Both the position numbers and the translations under genes were made by a program. This document shows, piece by piece, positions 1 to 6,299 of a stretch of 13,987 bases of DNA (within the stretch, counting starts at the first letter, position 1; every line of letters starts with the position of its first letter). Origin of the DNA: an uncultured Faecalibacterium sp. (GTDB lineage Bacteria > Bacillota > Clostridia > Oscillospirales > Ruminococcaceae). Location of the stretch: NCBI GenBank assembly GCA_934526125.1, contig CAKSZU010000057.1:1-13987 (forward strand), in the 5' to 3' direction. Below the pieces are notes generated by a model, which saw only the letters and a program-made list of their open reading frames with translations, was not told where the DNA came from and did no database searches.

Positions 1-497
1 TTGACGTTCTTGGCGTTGACGCCGCCGGTGCACATCCAGCGTGCGCCCTTCAGGGCAGCGCCGATGTTCTTCAGCATGCCCACGCCGCCGTTTGCCTCAG
101 CGGGGAAGAACTTCAGAGCCTCGCAGCCCAGGTTCATGGCCTGCTGCATCTCGCCTGCGGAGCAGGTGCCGGGCATCATGATGCCGCCCTTGTCGATGAC
201 GTGCTTGCAGACCTCGGGATCAAAGCCGGGGGCAACGATGAAGGAAGCACCGGCAGCCATAGCGCGGTCAGCCTGCTCGCAGGTCAGCACAGTGCCTGCG
301 CCCAGCAGCATCTCGGGCATCTCCTCGTGGATCTTGCGGATGCACTCCTCAGCACATGCGGTGCGGAAGGTGACCTCAGCTGCAGGCAGACCGCCCTCAG
401 CCAGAGCCTTGCACAGGGGCAGGGCTTCGTCCACGCTGTTGAATGCGATAACAGGGATAATGCCGATCTGATAGACCTTTTCGACGATGGGATTCAT
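1..497 (-). CDS. eda: KDPG aldolase (2-keto-3-deoxy-6-phosphogluconate aldolase), 3' end missing
   Basis: This class I aldolase cleaves 2-keto-3-deoxy-6-phosphogluconate to pyruvate and glyceraldehyde-3-phosphate in the cytoplasm, the last step of hexuronate breakdown. The visible 165 codons (family length about 205-215) read MNPIVEKVYQIGIIPVIAF and then show the family landmarks: AEVTFRT with the catalytic Glu41, Arg45 and Thr46; GAGTV at 66-70; PGTCSAGE at 109-116; and the Schiff-base site GCEALKFFPAE with Lys129. The start ATG (497-495) follows AAGGAG at a normal distance. The gene runs off the left edge, so its stop and any following gene (a KDG kinase would be typical) are not visible. 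It reads away from the HAD gene and has its own promoter with a motif shared with uxuA. Codon use (CGC/CGT arginine) suggests high expression. The family assignment is secure. Confidence 0.95.
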   Translation of the reverse strand, partial: MNPIVEKVYQIGIIPVIAFNSVDEALPLCKALAEGGLPAAEVTFRTACAEECIRKIHEEMPEMLLGAGTVLTCEQADRAMAAGASFIVAPGFDPEVCKHVIDKGGIMMPGTCSAGEMQQAMNLGCEALKFFPAEANGGVGMLKNIGAALKGARWMCTGGVNAKNV

Positions 498-528
498 AAC
501 GCATTTCTCCTTTTTATTTGACAATCAG

Positions 529-568
529 GGCCGGGGGCACACACCCGCGCGGGCGCACACCCACGGCC
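529..568 (-). promoter_or_regulatory. GC-rich leader hairpin of eda with a duplicated 12-mer
   Basis: On the plus strand two near-identical 12-mers, GGGCACACACCC (535-546) and GGGCGCACACCC (551-562), flank a GCGC spacer. In the eda transcript the block can fold into one hairpin, with an outer stem GGCCG/CGGCC (529-533 with 564-568) and an inner CCC-GCGC-GGG stem. It starts about 10 nt after the predicted transcription start and ends about 30 nt before the start codon. There is no U-tract, so it is not a terminator. A role in mRNA stability or translation is inference. Confidence 0.45.
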
Positions 569-584
569 ATACGTTCGTATTATT

Positions 585-613
585 AGTATAAACGACAAAA
601 CGACATTTGGTAA
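585..613 (-). promoter_or_regulatory. Predicted eda promoter
   Basis: Read on the minus strand, the -35 is TTACCA (613-608), the spacer is 17 nt and the -10 is TATACT (590-585). The predicted transcription start is near 578, giving a leader of about 80 nt. Support comes from the shared operator motif upstream, which sits at nearly the same distance from this -35 as in the uxuA promoter. Confidence 0.55.
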
Positions 614-644
614 TGCTCAACAAGCACAATGTTTTGCATAAGAG

Positions 645-665
645 CTTGTATACATTGCACAAAAA
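645..665 (-). promoter_or_regulatory. Putative hexuronate regulator operator upstream of eda
   Basis: The minus strand reads TTTTTGTGCAATGTATACAA followed by G. It matches the site upstream of uxuA (3295-3315) at 19 of 21 positions. The GTATAC core is self-complementary, and the known E. coli UxuR/ExuR operators also centre on GTATAC. FadR-subfamily GntR proteins bind GT-N-AC cores, so the GntR/FCD gene at 2534 is the natural candidate binder. The core is about 72 nt upstream of the predicted start, outside the RNA polymerase core site. Confidence 0.6.
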
Positions 666-675
666 TGCCGAAGGG

Positions 676-1581
676 TCACAGGCCGAGCCGTTCAAACACC
701 TCGGCCACGCCGTCGTGGTCGCAGTCGGCGGCGGAGACCAGGTCGGCCATCGCCCGGATGGCGGGCATTCCGTTGGCCATGACGGCAGCCGTGCCGGCCT
801 TCTCCAGCATGGCCCGGTCGTTCTCGCTGTCGCCCACAGCCAGGGTGGCCTCCCGGGGGATGCCCAGACGGTCGGCCAGGGCCAGCAGGGCAGTGCCCTT
901 GTCCACTCCGCAGGCAGTCACCTCAATGTTGTCGGGGGAACCCTGCACTACTTCGGCCCCGGGCAGGGCGCGGAAACGGGGGAGAGCCGCCTGCGCCTCC
1001 TCCGGGGTGTCGAAGAACATACAGAATTTTTCGATCTCATGGGCATGGCGGCTCGTCCATTCGCCCAGATCCCGCACCACGGTGAACCGGCCGTCGTTGG
1101 GCTGGCGGGCCTCGGTGGAGCCGCGGCGGGCGTTCCGGCGGGCAAAGCGCTCCATGCCGACGGGGTCCCGGTAGGTGCGGCCGTCGCAGAAGGCGCTCAT
1201 GGCTCCTGGGTACTCCATGTACAGGGCGAAGGCCTCCCGGGCCAGCTCCACCGGCAGGACATGGGAGATCAGGGGGACCGGTTCAGTGGTGTGGTGTTCC
1301 GCCGCGTTGCAGTAGCGGCTGTACACCGCGCTCATGGGGTCTGCGCCCAGATCCCAGACGGCGGCACCGTTGGAGGTGATAGCATAGCGGACGCCGCTGA
1401 GCCGGGCCACCACAGGGGGCAGGTTGGAGAGCGGACGGCCGGTGGCGGGCAGGACGATGACCCCATGGGCCACGGCCTGCGCAATGGCCTGGCGGGTGCG
1501 GGGGGTGACTTCGCTGTGATGGGATAGCAGGGTGCCGTCCAGATCCAGCGCCACCAGACGGATGGGAACAGAAGATAACAT
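676..1581 (-). CDS. Cof-type HAD-superfamily phosphatase (HAD-IIB)
   Basis: The 301-residue protein is a cytoplasmic haloacid-dehalogenase-type hydrolase, probably acting on a sugar phosphate or similar small phosphoester; the substrate cannot be read from sequence. Motif I is LDLDGT (nucleophile Asp13, acid/base Asp15), motif II ATGRP (Thr47), motif III Lys228 in VDKGTALLAL, and motif IV GDSENDRAM (Asp251, Asp255). The long insert between motifs II and III is the C2 cap typical of the Cof/IIB group. The start ATG (1581-1579) has AAAGGAG 5 nt upstream. It is transcribed towards eda, 178 nt away, with no convincing terminator between, so some read-through is possible. Frequent CGG arginine codons set it apart from eda and uxuA/uxuB and suggest lower expression. 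Being next to uronate genes does not prove a role in that pathway. Confidence 0.9.
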   Translation of the reverse strand: MLSSVPIRLVALDLDGTLLSHHSEVTPRTRQAIAQAVAHGVIVLPATGRPLSNLPPVVARLSGVRYAITSNGAAVWDLGADPMSAVYSRYCNAAEHHTTEPVPLISHVLPVELAREAFALYMEYPGAMSAFCDGRTYRDPVGMERFARRNARRGSTEARQPNDGRFTVVRDLGEWTSRHAHEIEKFCMFFDTPEEAQAALPRFRALPGAEVVQGSPDNIEVTACGVDKGTALLALADRLGIPREATLAVGDSENDRAMLEKAGTAAVMANGMPAIRAMADLVSAADCDHDGVAEVFERLGL

Positions 1582-1667
1582 GAAAACTCCTTTGATGCTT
1601 TATCATTCAGTGCAGATCTCAGATCAGAGAATCCGTGCGGACACGGCAGGAAAGGCCGGTCTATTTT

Positions 1668-1717
1668 ATTGTATCCTATAAATTGGGTTTGCGCAAGCGC
1701 GGGATCTATGGTAAAAT
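1668..1717. promoter_or_regulatory. Overlapping divergent promoters for the HAD (-) and PAP2 (+) genes
   Basis: The palindrome TTGCGCAA (1689-1696) gives a TTGCGC -35 on each strand. On the plus strand, TTGCGC (1689-1694), a 17-nt spacer and TAAAAT (1712-1717, with an extended TGG before it) point at the PAP2 gene. On the minus strand, TTGCGC (1696-1691), a 17-nt spacer and TACAAT (1673-1668) point at the HAD gene. The two -35 boxes share four base pairs, so both promoters could hardly be occupied at once. Confidence 0.55.
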
Positions 1718-1754
1718 AGGCGCTGTGCAAGTATTTTTTGGTAGGAGTAAACAC

Positions 1755-2438
1755 ATGAATACAACATCCCTGCGCAACCGCCTGAAACCGCATCTGTGGT
1801 ATCAGGCCTACTGGGTGATCTACCTGATCTGGTTCTTCTGGCTGGATCTCACGGTGAAGGACCCGAAATACATCATCCATGCCCCGCTGGACGACCTCAT
1901 CCCCTTCAACGAGTGGTTCGTTTTCCCCTATTGCAGCTGGTTCGTGCTGCTGGCAGTGGTGACAGCCCTGCTGTGGTGGTACGACACGGCCAGCTACGAT
2001 AAACTCTGCCTGATGATGTTCTCCGGCATGACCTTCTGTCTCATTATTTATATAGTGCTGCCCAATGGGCTGGACATCCGCCCGGCGGCAGAGACTCTGG
2101 ACCGGGACAACATCGCCCTGACCCTGATGAAACTGCTCTGGAGCGCCGACGCTTCGGTGAACGTCTGCCCCTCCATCCACTGCCAGAGCTCGGCCTGCAT
2201 GGCTATCGCGTTCTCGGGCAGCACCCTGACGAAGGACAGGCCCTGGCTGAAAGTGCTGGCCTGGGTCTGGGCCGGGCTGATCTGTGCCTCCACCGTGTTC
2301 ACCAAACAGCACTCGGTCGTGGATGTGGCCTGCGGGCTGGCCCTGGCCGCCGTGTGGGGCGTCGCACTCTACGGCCCCTGGAAAAAGCGACAGGTTGGAC
2401 AAGAAAACTCCCGCGATTTGGGCAGTTTTTCCAATTGA
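1755..2438 (+). CDS. PAP2-family membrane phosphatase / inositolphosphotransferase-like protein
   Basis: The 227-residue polytopic membrane protein has PAP2 active-site motifs: CPSIHCQSS (PSxH, motif 2) and TVFTKQHSVVDVACG (H-x3-D, motif 3), with RP in NGLDIRPAAE as a possible part of motif 1. Hydrophobic helices near the N terminus (YWVIYLIWFFWL), at WFVLLAVVTALLWWY, MTFCLIIYIVLP, and around the last two motifs put the active site at the membrane face. Members hydrolyse or transfer lipid phosphates; the subgroup resembles PAP2_3 (Aur1/Ipt1-like), but the lipid substrate is unknown. The start ATG at 1755 follows TAGGAG by 7 nt; an upstream in-frame ATG at 1635 lies before the promoter and is rejected. 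The stop codon overlaps the predicted gntR -35, and no terminator separates the two genes. Function at family level is fairly sure. Confidence 0.85.
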   Translation: MNTTSLRNRLKPHLWYQAYWVIYLIWFFWLDLTVKDPKYIIHAPLDDLIPFNEWFVFPYCSWFVLLAVVTALLWWYDTASYDKLCLMMFSGMTFCLIIYIVLPNGLDIRPAAETLDRDNIALTLMKLLWSADASVNVCPSIHCQSSACMAIAFSGSTLTKDRPWLKVLAWVWAGLICASTVFTKQHSVVDVACGLALAAVWGVALYGPWKKRQVGQENSRDLGSFSN

Positions 2439-2464
2439 CGCCGGACCGCGGTGTGGGGTAAAAT
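2435..2464 (+). promoter_or_regulatory. Predicted promoter of the GntR gene
   Basis: TTGACG (2435-2440) and TAAAAT (2459-2464) are separated by 18 nt. The -35 overlaps the PAP2 stop codon. The predicted start near 2471 gives a leader of about 63 nt. Confidence 0.45.
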
Positions 2465-2480
2465 GAATTTGGTCTGGTAT

Positions 2481-2492
2481 TGATATATCAGT
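2481..2492. promoter_or_regulatory. Palindrome in the gntR leader, related to a site on the uxuA -10
   Basis: TGATATATCA (2481-2490) is a perfect 10-bp palindrome about 10 nt after the predicted gntR start. Its minus strand reads ACTGATATATCA, matching ACTGATATATTA over the uxuA -10 (3359-3370) at 11 of 12 positions. It may be a second operator or an autoregulatory site. AT-rich palindromes arise by chance near promoters, so support is weak. Confidence 0.25.
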
Positions 2493-2533
2493 AACACAAA
2501 CGCGCGATGCAGCGCAGAAGGAGCGAGAGTCCT

Positions 2534-3220
2534 ATGGCAGTACGGAGCGCCCGGGAAGCGGCCTATGAGACCATCCGCAGCCGGATCATCACCATGGAAC
2601 TGAAACCCGGTGATGAACTGAACGACCATGAACTGGCCCAGGAGCTGGGCATCAGCCGGACTCCCATGCGGGAAGCGCTGATCATGCTCAACATCGCCCA
2701 CATGGTCACCATCAAGCCCCAGAGCGGTACCTATGTGGCGCCCATCGACCTGAAGCTGATGGAGATGGAGCAGTTCGCCCGCTTCACGCTGGAAAAAGAG
2801 ATCCTGAACCACATCCGCGGCCGCCTGACCGGGGAGCAGGAGGCCATGTACCGCCTGCTCATCGAGCAGTACCGGGTGCTGGAGGAGAGCGCGGATGCCG
2901 ACCAGCGGGAAAACCGGATGCTGGAGCTGGACAATGCCTTCCACCGCCGCGCCTTTGAGCTGTGCGGGATGGAGGAACACTTCGACCACATGCTCTCGAC
3001 CTTCCAGCACATCGAGCGGCTGCGAAAGTTCAGCCTGCAGACCGATGAGAACAAGTCGGTCTGCGAAGCCCACACCCGCATCCTGGAGGCAGTACTCCAC
3101 GGGACCGAGGCGGATGTGAGCCGGGCGCTCAGCGACCATCTGCACCGGTACAAGATCAGTGTGGAGCAGGCCCGCGCCGCCCATCCGGACTATTTTATCG
3201 GCAGCGGCGAAACATGGTAA
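2534..3220 (+). CDS. GntR-family transcription regulator with FCD domain, probable hexuronate regulator
   Basis: The 228-residue protein has an N-terminal winged helix (about 8-70) with recognition segment GISRTPMREAL (39-49), then an all-helical FCD ligand domain. Candidate metal ligands are Asp133 and His137 (D-x3-H in LDNAFHRRAF), His180 (EAHTRI) and His202 (SDHLHRY), the usual FCD set. FadR-subfamily members with FCD domains, including UxuR and ExuR, commonly respond to sugar acids. It sits upstream of uxuA on the same strand but is separated by a terminator and the uxuA promoter. The start ATG at 2534 has AAGGAG 10 nt upstream; an ATG at 2507 lies before that site and lacks one of its own. 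Its likely sites are the motifs at 645-665 and 3295-3315. The regulator family is certain; the uronate role is inferred from context and the GTATAC core. Confidence 0.9.
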   Translation: MAVRSAREAAYETIRSRIITMELKPGDELNDHELAQELGISRTPMREALIMLNIAHMVTIKPQSGTYVAPIDLKLMEMEQFARFTLEKEILNHIRGRLTGEQEAMYRLLIEQYRVLEESADADQRENRMLELDNAFHRRAFELCGMEEHFDHMLSTFQHIERLRKFSLQTDENKSVCEAHTRILEAVLHGTEADVSRALSDHLHRYKISVEQARAAHPDYFIGSGETW

Positions 3221-3257
3221 AGATTGGATTCGTCGATTTGCCCAAAACCTGTATTTC

Positions 3258-3299
3258 ACGGCTGCACGGGGGTAAAATCCCATGTGCGGCCGTCTTTTT
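3258..3299 (+). terminator. Intrinsic terminator after gntR
   Basis: The stem ACGGCTGCAC (3258-3267) pairs with GTGCGGCCGT (3284-3293) with one G-U pair, an inner GGG/CCC pairing, and then CTTTTT. Its T-tract is also the first five bases of the putative operator at 3295-3315. Confidence 0.8.
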
Positions 3300-3315
3300 G
3301 TGTAAAGTATACAAG
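3295..3315 (+). promoter_or_regulatory. Putative hexuronate regulator operator upstream of uxuA
   Basis: The site reads TTTTTGTGTAAAGTATACAA followed by G and matches the eda site at 19 of 21 positions, in the same orientation relative to its gene. It ends 30 nt before the uxuA -35 (31 nt at eda). A CAAAAC block follows 8-10 nt later at both promoters. The run of T belongs to the gntR terminator here, so the informative core is TTGTGYAAWGTATACAAG. The placement well upstream of -35 fits activation or a co-operative repressor loop. Confidence 0.6.
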
Positions 3316-3345
3316 AATGAACATCAAAACTTGGCAAAACGTCAA

Positions 3346-3374
3346 TTGCCAATTGTCAACTGATATATTAGAAT
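3346..3374 (+). promoter_or_regulatory. Predicted uxuAB promoter
   Basis: TTGCCA (3346-3351), a 17-nt spacer and TAGAAT (3369-3374); the start is predicted near 3381. The -35 lies inside a near-perfect 17-bp inverted repeat, GTCAATTG-C-CAATTGTC (3341-3357), and the spacer holds TGATATAT. Either could be a further operator. Confidence 0.6.
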
Positions 3375-3387
3375 ATAAGCAGGAATG

Positions 3388-3413
3388 TGCGCCGGGCATC
3401 CGCCCGGGGCGCA
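3388..3413 (+). promoter_or_regulatory. 5' leader hairpin of uxuA
   Basis: TGCGCC-GGGC (3388-3397) pairs with GCCC-GG-GGCGCA (3402-3413), a 10-bp stem with a two-base bulge and a four-base loop, starting about 7 nt into the predicted transcript. It is followed by an A/G-rich unstructured stretch with GAAGCAAA repeats (3416-3440) leading to the ribosome binding site. No U-tract follows. Confidence 0.5.
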
Positions 3414-3456
3414 AAAGAAGCAAAGAAGCAAAGCAAAACACAAGGAGGAACCCACT

Positions 3457-4557
3457 ATGCCTATGAAAATGGGTTGGCGCTGGTACGGTGAGGGCAATGA
3501 TCCCATCACCCTCAACGACATCAAGCAGATTCCCGGTGTGACCAGCATCGTCTGGGCACTGCACAACAAGATGCCCGGCGAGATCTGGGAGGTCGACGAG
3601 ATCCAGGAAGTCGCAGACCAGATCCACGCCTACGGCTTCGACATGGACGTTGTCGAGTCCGTCAATGTCCACGACGACATCAAGATCGGCCTGCCTACCC
3701 GCGACAAGTACATCGAGAACTACAAGCAGTGCATCCGCAATCTGTCCAAGTTCGGTGTCAAGGTCATCTGCTACAACTTCATGCCCATCTTTGACTGGAC
3801 CCGTACCGACCTGTTCCACCCCGTCGGCGATGGCTCCACCGCACTGTTCTACCAGAAGGACATGATCCAGGACGATTACAAGGCCATGGCCGACTACATC
3901 CTGGGCTTCACCGAGAAGTACAACATGACCTTCCCCGGCTGGGAGCCGGAGCGTATGGCCAAGCTGGACGAGCTGTTCAAGGCATATGCCCCTGTCACCA
4001 AGGAGAAGCTGTGGGAGAACCTGAAGTACTTCCTGGAAGCGCTGATGCCCACCTGCCGCGAGTGCGACATCAAGATGGCTATCCACATGGACGATCCCCC
4101 TTGGGATATCTTCGGCCTGCCCCGCCTGCTGGTGGATGCTGAGAGCATCGACCGCTTCCTGAGCATGGTGGATGATCCGTACAACTGCCTGACCCTGTGC
4201 TCCGGCAGCCTGAACGCAAACCCCAACAACAATGTTGCCGAGATCGTCCGCAAGCACTGCGACCGCATCGCATTTGCTCACATCCGCAACATCCATCACT
4301 TCCCCAACGGCGACTTCTCCGAGGCTGCTCACCGCGACTGCTGCGGCGAGACCGGTATCATCGAGATCCTGCGCGCCTACCATGACGGCGGCTACGAAGG
4401 CTACATCCGTCCCGACCACGGCCGTCAGCTGTGGGAGGAAGGCCCCGGCAACTGCCGTCCCGGCTACGGCAAGTATGACCGTGCCCTGGGCATCCAGTAC
4501 ATGCTGGGCGTCTGGGATCTGCTGGACCGTCTGGATGAAGAGAAAAAGAAAGGCTGA
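3457..4557 (+). CDS. uxuA: D-mannonate dehydratase
   Basis: This enzyme removes water from D-mannonate to give 2-keto-3-deoxy-D-gluconate, in the cytoplasm, with Mn2+ or a similar divalent metal. The 366-residue protein opens with MGWRWYGEGNDPITL, the usual UxuA N terminus (WRWYG..DP), and carries the family metal ligands as a set: His210 (AIHMDDPPW), Cys248 (LTLCSGSL), His275 (FAHIRN) and Asp320 (IRPDHGR). Its length fits the Firmicutes type (about 360), shorter than E. coli (394). The start ATG at 3457 follows AAGGAGG by 8 nt; the longer in-frame extension to 3385 lies within the leader and is rejected. It is followed 11 nt later by uxuB in one operon. The promoter carries the motif shared with eda. 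Codon use is strongly biased to C-ending and CGC/CGT codons, suggesting high expression. Confidence 0.97.
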   Translation: MPMKMGWRWYGEGNDPITLNDIKQIPGVTSIVWALHNKMPGEIWEVDEIQEVADQIHAYGFDMDVVESVNVHDDIKIGLPTRDKYIENYKQCIRNLSKFGVKVICYNFMPIFDWTRTDLFHPVGDGSTALFYQKDMIQDDYKAMADYILGFTEKYNMTFPGWEPERMAKLDELFKAYAPVTKEKLWENLKYFLEALMPTCRECDIKMAIHMDDPPWDIFGLPRLLVDAESIDRFLSMVDDPYNCLTLCSGSLNANPNNNVAEIVRKHCDRIAFAHIRNIHHFPNGDFSEAAHRDCCGETGIIEILRAYHDGGYEGYIRPDHGRQLWEEGPGNCRPGYGKYDRALGIQYMLGVWDLLDRLDEEKKKG

Positions 4558-4568
4558 GGTTCATTATT

Positions 4569-6155
4569 ATGAAGCTGTCTGATATCAAGAACGGCAATCT
4601 GTCCGCCGAGTGGGCAGAGAAGGGCTACGAGCTGCCCAAGTTTGACGTGGAGGCTGTCAAGGCCAAGACCCACGCCGAGCCCACCTGGGTCCACTTCGGC
4701 GCAGGCAACATCTTCCGTGCCTTCCCCGCAGCCATCCTGAACGAGGCCCTGAACAGCGGCAAGTATGACCGCGGCGTCATCGTGGCCGAGAGCTTTGACT
4801 ATGAGATCATCGACAAGGCTTACCAGCCCTACGACAACCTGAGCCTGCTGGTCTGCCTGAAGTCCACCGGTGACATCGAGAAGAAGGTCATCGCTTCCGT
4901 CACCGAGAGCCTGAAGGCCGATTACTCCTTCGGTGCCGACTGGGCACGTCTGGTCGAGATCTTCCAGGCACCCAGCCTGCAGATGATCTCCTTCACCATC
5001 ACCGAGAAGGGCTACGGCGTTGCTCCCGCGGATCTGGAGCGCGGCCTGACCCCCGTGCTGGCCATGGGCAAGGTCACCGCTCTGCTGTACGAGCGTTTCA
5101 AGGCCGGCGCTCTGCCCCTGACCGTCCAGAGCATGGACAACTGCTCTCACAACGGCGACAAGGTCAAGGCTGCTGTCTTTGCCTACGCCACCAAGTGGGT
5201 CGAGCAGGGCCTGGTCCCCGCTGAGTTCCTGGCTTATGTGCAGGATGAGACCAAGATCACCTTCCCCTGGAGCATGATCGACAAGATCACCCCGCGCCCC
5301 GATGCCAAGGTCCAGAAGATGCTGGCCGACGACGGCTTTGAGGACAATTACACCATCGTGACCGAGAAGCACACCTTCACGGCTCCCTTCGTCAACGCTG
5401 AGGAGACCCAGTACCTGTGCATCGAGGATCACTACACCAACGGCCGTCCTCCGCTGGAGCTGGGCGGTGTGCTGTACTGCGACCGCGAGACCGTTGATAA
5501 GATCGAGAAGATGAAGGTGTGCACCTGCCTGAACCCGCTGCACACCGCAATGTCCATCTACGGCTGCATGCTGGACTACACCCTGATCAGCGCCGAGATG
5601 GCCGATGAGGACCTGCGCGCCTTCATCCAGAAGATCGGCTATATCGAGGCAATGCCCGTGGTCGTGGATCCCGGTGTCCTGAACCCCTACGAGTTCATCG
5701 GTGCCGTCATCAACCGCCGCCTGCCCAACCCCTTCATGCCCGATGCTCCCCAGCGTATCGCTACCGATACCTCCCAGAAGCTGGCCATCCGCTTCGGCGA
5801 GACCATCAAGGCCTATGAGGCCCGCGGTCTGGACAAGAGCAACCTGATCCTGATCCCCCTGGTGCTGGCTGGCTACGCCCGCTACCTGAAGGGCATCGAT
5901 GACAACGGCAAGGCCTTCGAGATCTCTCCCGATCCGATGCTGGCTGAGCTGCAGGCCATCGTGGCTCCGCTGGAGGTCAAGGAAGGCGAGCAGGACTTCA
6001 GCTGCCTGAAGAACCTGTACAGCCGCGCCGACATCTTCGGCGTGAACCTGTACGAGGTCGGCCTGGGCGAGAAGATCGAGGGCATGGTCAAGGAACTGTA
6101 CGCCGGCAACGGTGCCGTCCGCAAGACCCTGCACAAGTATGTTGTTGCCCGCTGA
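4569..6155 (+). CDS. uxuB: Mannitol dehydrogenase family oxidoreductase, probable D-fructuronate reductase (mannonate oxidoreductase)
   Basis: The 528-residue polyol-dehydrogenase family protein probably interconverts D-fructuronate and D-mannonate with NAD(H), supplying the substrate of UxuA. The N-terminal nucleotide fold shows VHFGAGNIFRAF (GAGNIFR at 44-50). The family pattern DN-x2-(H/N)-NG is present as DNCSHNG (190-196). The C-terminal catalytic part has Lys316 in KVCTCLNPLH with Asn322 and His325. WSMIDKITPR follows the usual SMVDRITP block. It begins 11 nt after the uxuA stop; GAGG overlapping that stop is the only visible ribosome site, so translation is probably coupled. A strong terminator follows. 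Other substrates in this family (tagaturonate, mannitol, altronate) cannot be excluded by motifs, but tight linkage to uxuA makes fructuronate most likely. Confidence 0.9.
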   Translation: MKLSDIKNGNLSAEWAEKGYELPKFDVEAVKAKTHAEPTWVHFGAGNIFRAFPAAILNEALNSGKYDRGVIVAESFDYEIIDKAYQPYDNLSLLVCLKSTGDIEKKVIASVTESLKADYSFGADWARLVEIFQAPSLQMISFTITEKGYGVAPADLERGLTPVLAMGKVTALLYERFKAGALPLTVQSMDNCSHNGDKVKAAVFAYATKWVEQGLVPAEFLAYVQDETKITFPWSMIDKITPRPDAKVQKMLADDGFEDNYTIVTEKHTFTAPFVNAEETQYLCIEDHYTNGRPPLELGGVLYCDRETVDKIEKMKVCTCLNPLHTAMSIYGCMLDYTLISAEMADEDLRAFIQKIGYIEAMPVVVDPGVLNPYEFIGAVINRRLPNPFMPDAPQRIATDTSQKLAIRFGETIKAYEARGLDKSNLILIPLVLAGYARYLKGIDDNGKAFEISPDPMLAELQAIVAPLEVKEGEQDFSCLKNLYSRADIFGVNLYEVGLGEKIEGMVKELYAGNGAVRKTLHKYVVAR

Positions 6156-6189
6156 GCGGTCTGATTTCCTGAATTAAGCGATTCCCGTT

Positions 6190-6229
6190 CCCACGTTGCG
6201 TTTTGCTTTGCCGCAGCGTGGGATTTTTT
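6190..6229 (+). terminator. Intrinsic terminator of the uxuAB operon
   Basis: An 11-bp stem, CCCACGTTGCG (6190-6200) with CGCAGCGTGGG (6212-6222, one G-U), is followed by ATTTTTT. It lies 35 nt after the uxuB stop. Confidence 0.9.
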
Positions 6230-6240
6230 GCGCCCGGGGC

Positions 6241-6269
6241 TTTACAGCGGGCCGCGATTCTGCGATAAT
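6241..6269 (+). promoter_or_regulatory. Predicted promoter of the ROK kinase gene
   Basis: TTTACA (6241-6246), a 17-nt spacer and GATAAT (6264-6269) with an extended TGC just before the -10. It begins 12 nt after the uxuAB terminator T-tract. The GTATAC motif of eda and uxuA is absent here. Confidence 0.65.
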
Positions 6270-6299
6270 GAAAAAAATACAGAGCGGAGGAATTTCCAG

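Noticed and set aside
1332..2402. Minus-strand 356-codon frame spanning PAP2 and part of the HAD gene
   Set aside because: It crosses the divergent promoter region and reads as low-complexity shadow sequence with no domain; the true genes on both sides have clear motifs and starts.
3295..3315. The shared eda/uxuA motif as a CcpA cre site
   Set aside because: It has TG and CA flanks and A/T inside but lacks the central CG of cre; the GTATAC core fits FadR-type GntR sites better.
4464..6134. A 556-codon open frame antisense to uxuB, and similar long antisense frames at 8687-10027, 10408-12852 and 12785-13969
   Set aside because: They mirror genuine genes with strong C/G-ending codons, have Gly/Val/Asp/Ala/Gln-rich nonsense composition and no ribosome site. 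They arise from third-position GC bias on the opposite strand.
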